A stretch of DNA of 7,016 nucleotides from Bacteroidales bacterium GP4 (GTDB taxonomy: Bacteria > Bacteroidota > Bacteroidia > Bacteroidales > Muribaculaceae). A program made the position numbers and the translations under genes. Where the stretch lies: positions 2,405 to 9,420 of the forward strand of contig DAAL01000049.1 in NCBI GenBank assembly GCA_001701065.1, read 5' to 3'. A model generated the notes under the pieces. That model did not search any database, was not told where the DNA came from, and saw only the letters and a list, made by a program, of their open reading frames with translations. Below, in pieces: positions 6,719-7,016 of the stretch. The number at the start of each line of letters is the position of its first letter. Position 1 is the stretch's first letter.

Positions 6719-7016
6719 TTAGATGTGGTGGAGGGCATGAAGCTCTTCCATAACTTCGCCGCGTGACATGGTGCGCCGTTCGAGGAGGGTGCGGGCGAAG
6801 TCGTTAGCTATCTGCCGGATTCCCACGTGGTTGAATATCTGATGGAGATAGCGGAAACTCTTGTCAAACATGCGTTCAATCTCATCGTCCTCCAGTGAGC
6901 AAGCTTCGTGACCTTCGGCGTTGATGTAATCGTACAATGCTTTCTTCGCTTCGTCGTCGAGAGTAATTGAACTGTTGATGTAGCTACGGCACATAACGTT
7001 GCCGATAAGCATTCCT
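6719..7016 (-). CDS. C-terminal part of an unidentified protein (partial at right edge)
   Basis: The frame is open from the window's right edge to a TAA at 6719-6721. At least 97 residues are visible from the ATG at 7010-7012, and the codon before it (GGA) is also open, so this ATG may well be internal. I do not recognise the family. The visible part looks all-helical and charged, rich in Glu, Asp and Arg: DDEAKKALYDYINAEG, LEDDEIERMFDKSFRYL, then VGIRQIANDFARTLLERR, ending ELHALHHI. It has no signal peptide or membrane segment. The pattern resembles the C-terminal helical lid of AAA+ ATPases in a vague way, but no Walker motif or sensor is visible, so this is only a guess. Base composition and codon use look like the neighbouring genes. 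It converges with the DUF4294 gene, with 97 bp between them. Confidence 0.65.
   Translation of the reverse strand, partial: GMLIGNVMCRSYINSSITLDDEAKKALYDYINAEGHEACSLEDDEIERMFDKSFRYLHQIFNHVGIRQIANDFARTLLERRTMSRGEVMEELHALHHI

Noticed and set aside
1..7016. CRISPR array, tRNA or rRNA gene, insertion sequence, phage gene, toxin-antitoxin or defence system
   Set aside because: I saw no spaced repeat array, no cloverleaf, no transposase or integrase and no known defence domain. Intergenic regions are short (longest 158 bp) and explained mainly by terminators and leaders.

Overview
The window looks like a chromosomal segment of a Bacteroidota gut-type bacterium, most likely order Bacteroidales. Three signs point there. 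A SusC/SusD outer-membrane pair sits at the left end. A DUF4294 protein, from a family known mainly from Bacteroidota, is present. A promoter upstream of nadB matches the Bacteroidota consensus (TTTG, 20-nt spacer, TAnnTTTG), and starts lie behind A/T-rich leaders without Shine-Dalgarno motifs. A Muribaculaceae-like member is my guess and is not proven by the sequence.

Layout, left to right on the + strand: (1) the C-terminal part of a SusC-like TonB-dependent transporter, cut by the window edge, with two in-frame stop codons in the first 24 bases; (2) a complete SusD-like lipoprotein 32 bp downstream, closed by a strong hairpin terminator with a UUCG loop; (3) a single-gene unit coding for an exported choloylglycine-hydrolase-family amidase (bile salt hydrolase / penicillin V acylase type), also closed by a strong terminator; (4) a clear promoter followed by nadB (L-aspartate oxidase) and, 36 bp later, an exported DUF4294 protein, probably one operon; (5) a convergent region with a long inverted repeat; (6) on the - strand, the C-terminal end of an unidentified protein running off the right edge.

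The genes form three separate units rather than one system. SusC/SusD import an unknown ligand, probably a glycan, across the outer membrane. The amidase acts in the periplasm or outside the cell on an amide-linked substrate such as a conjugated bile acid. NadB starts de novo NAD synthesis in the cytoplasm; NadA and NadC are not in the window. I found no CRISPR array, tRNA, rRNA, insertion sequence or phage gene, and no convincing new multi-gene system. The points most worth a second look are the stop codons at the susC edge, the substrate of the amidase, the nadB start and leader, and the conserved-looking nadB/DUF4294 pairing.
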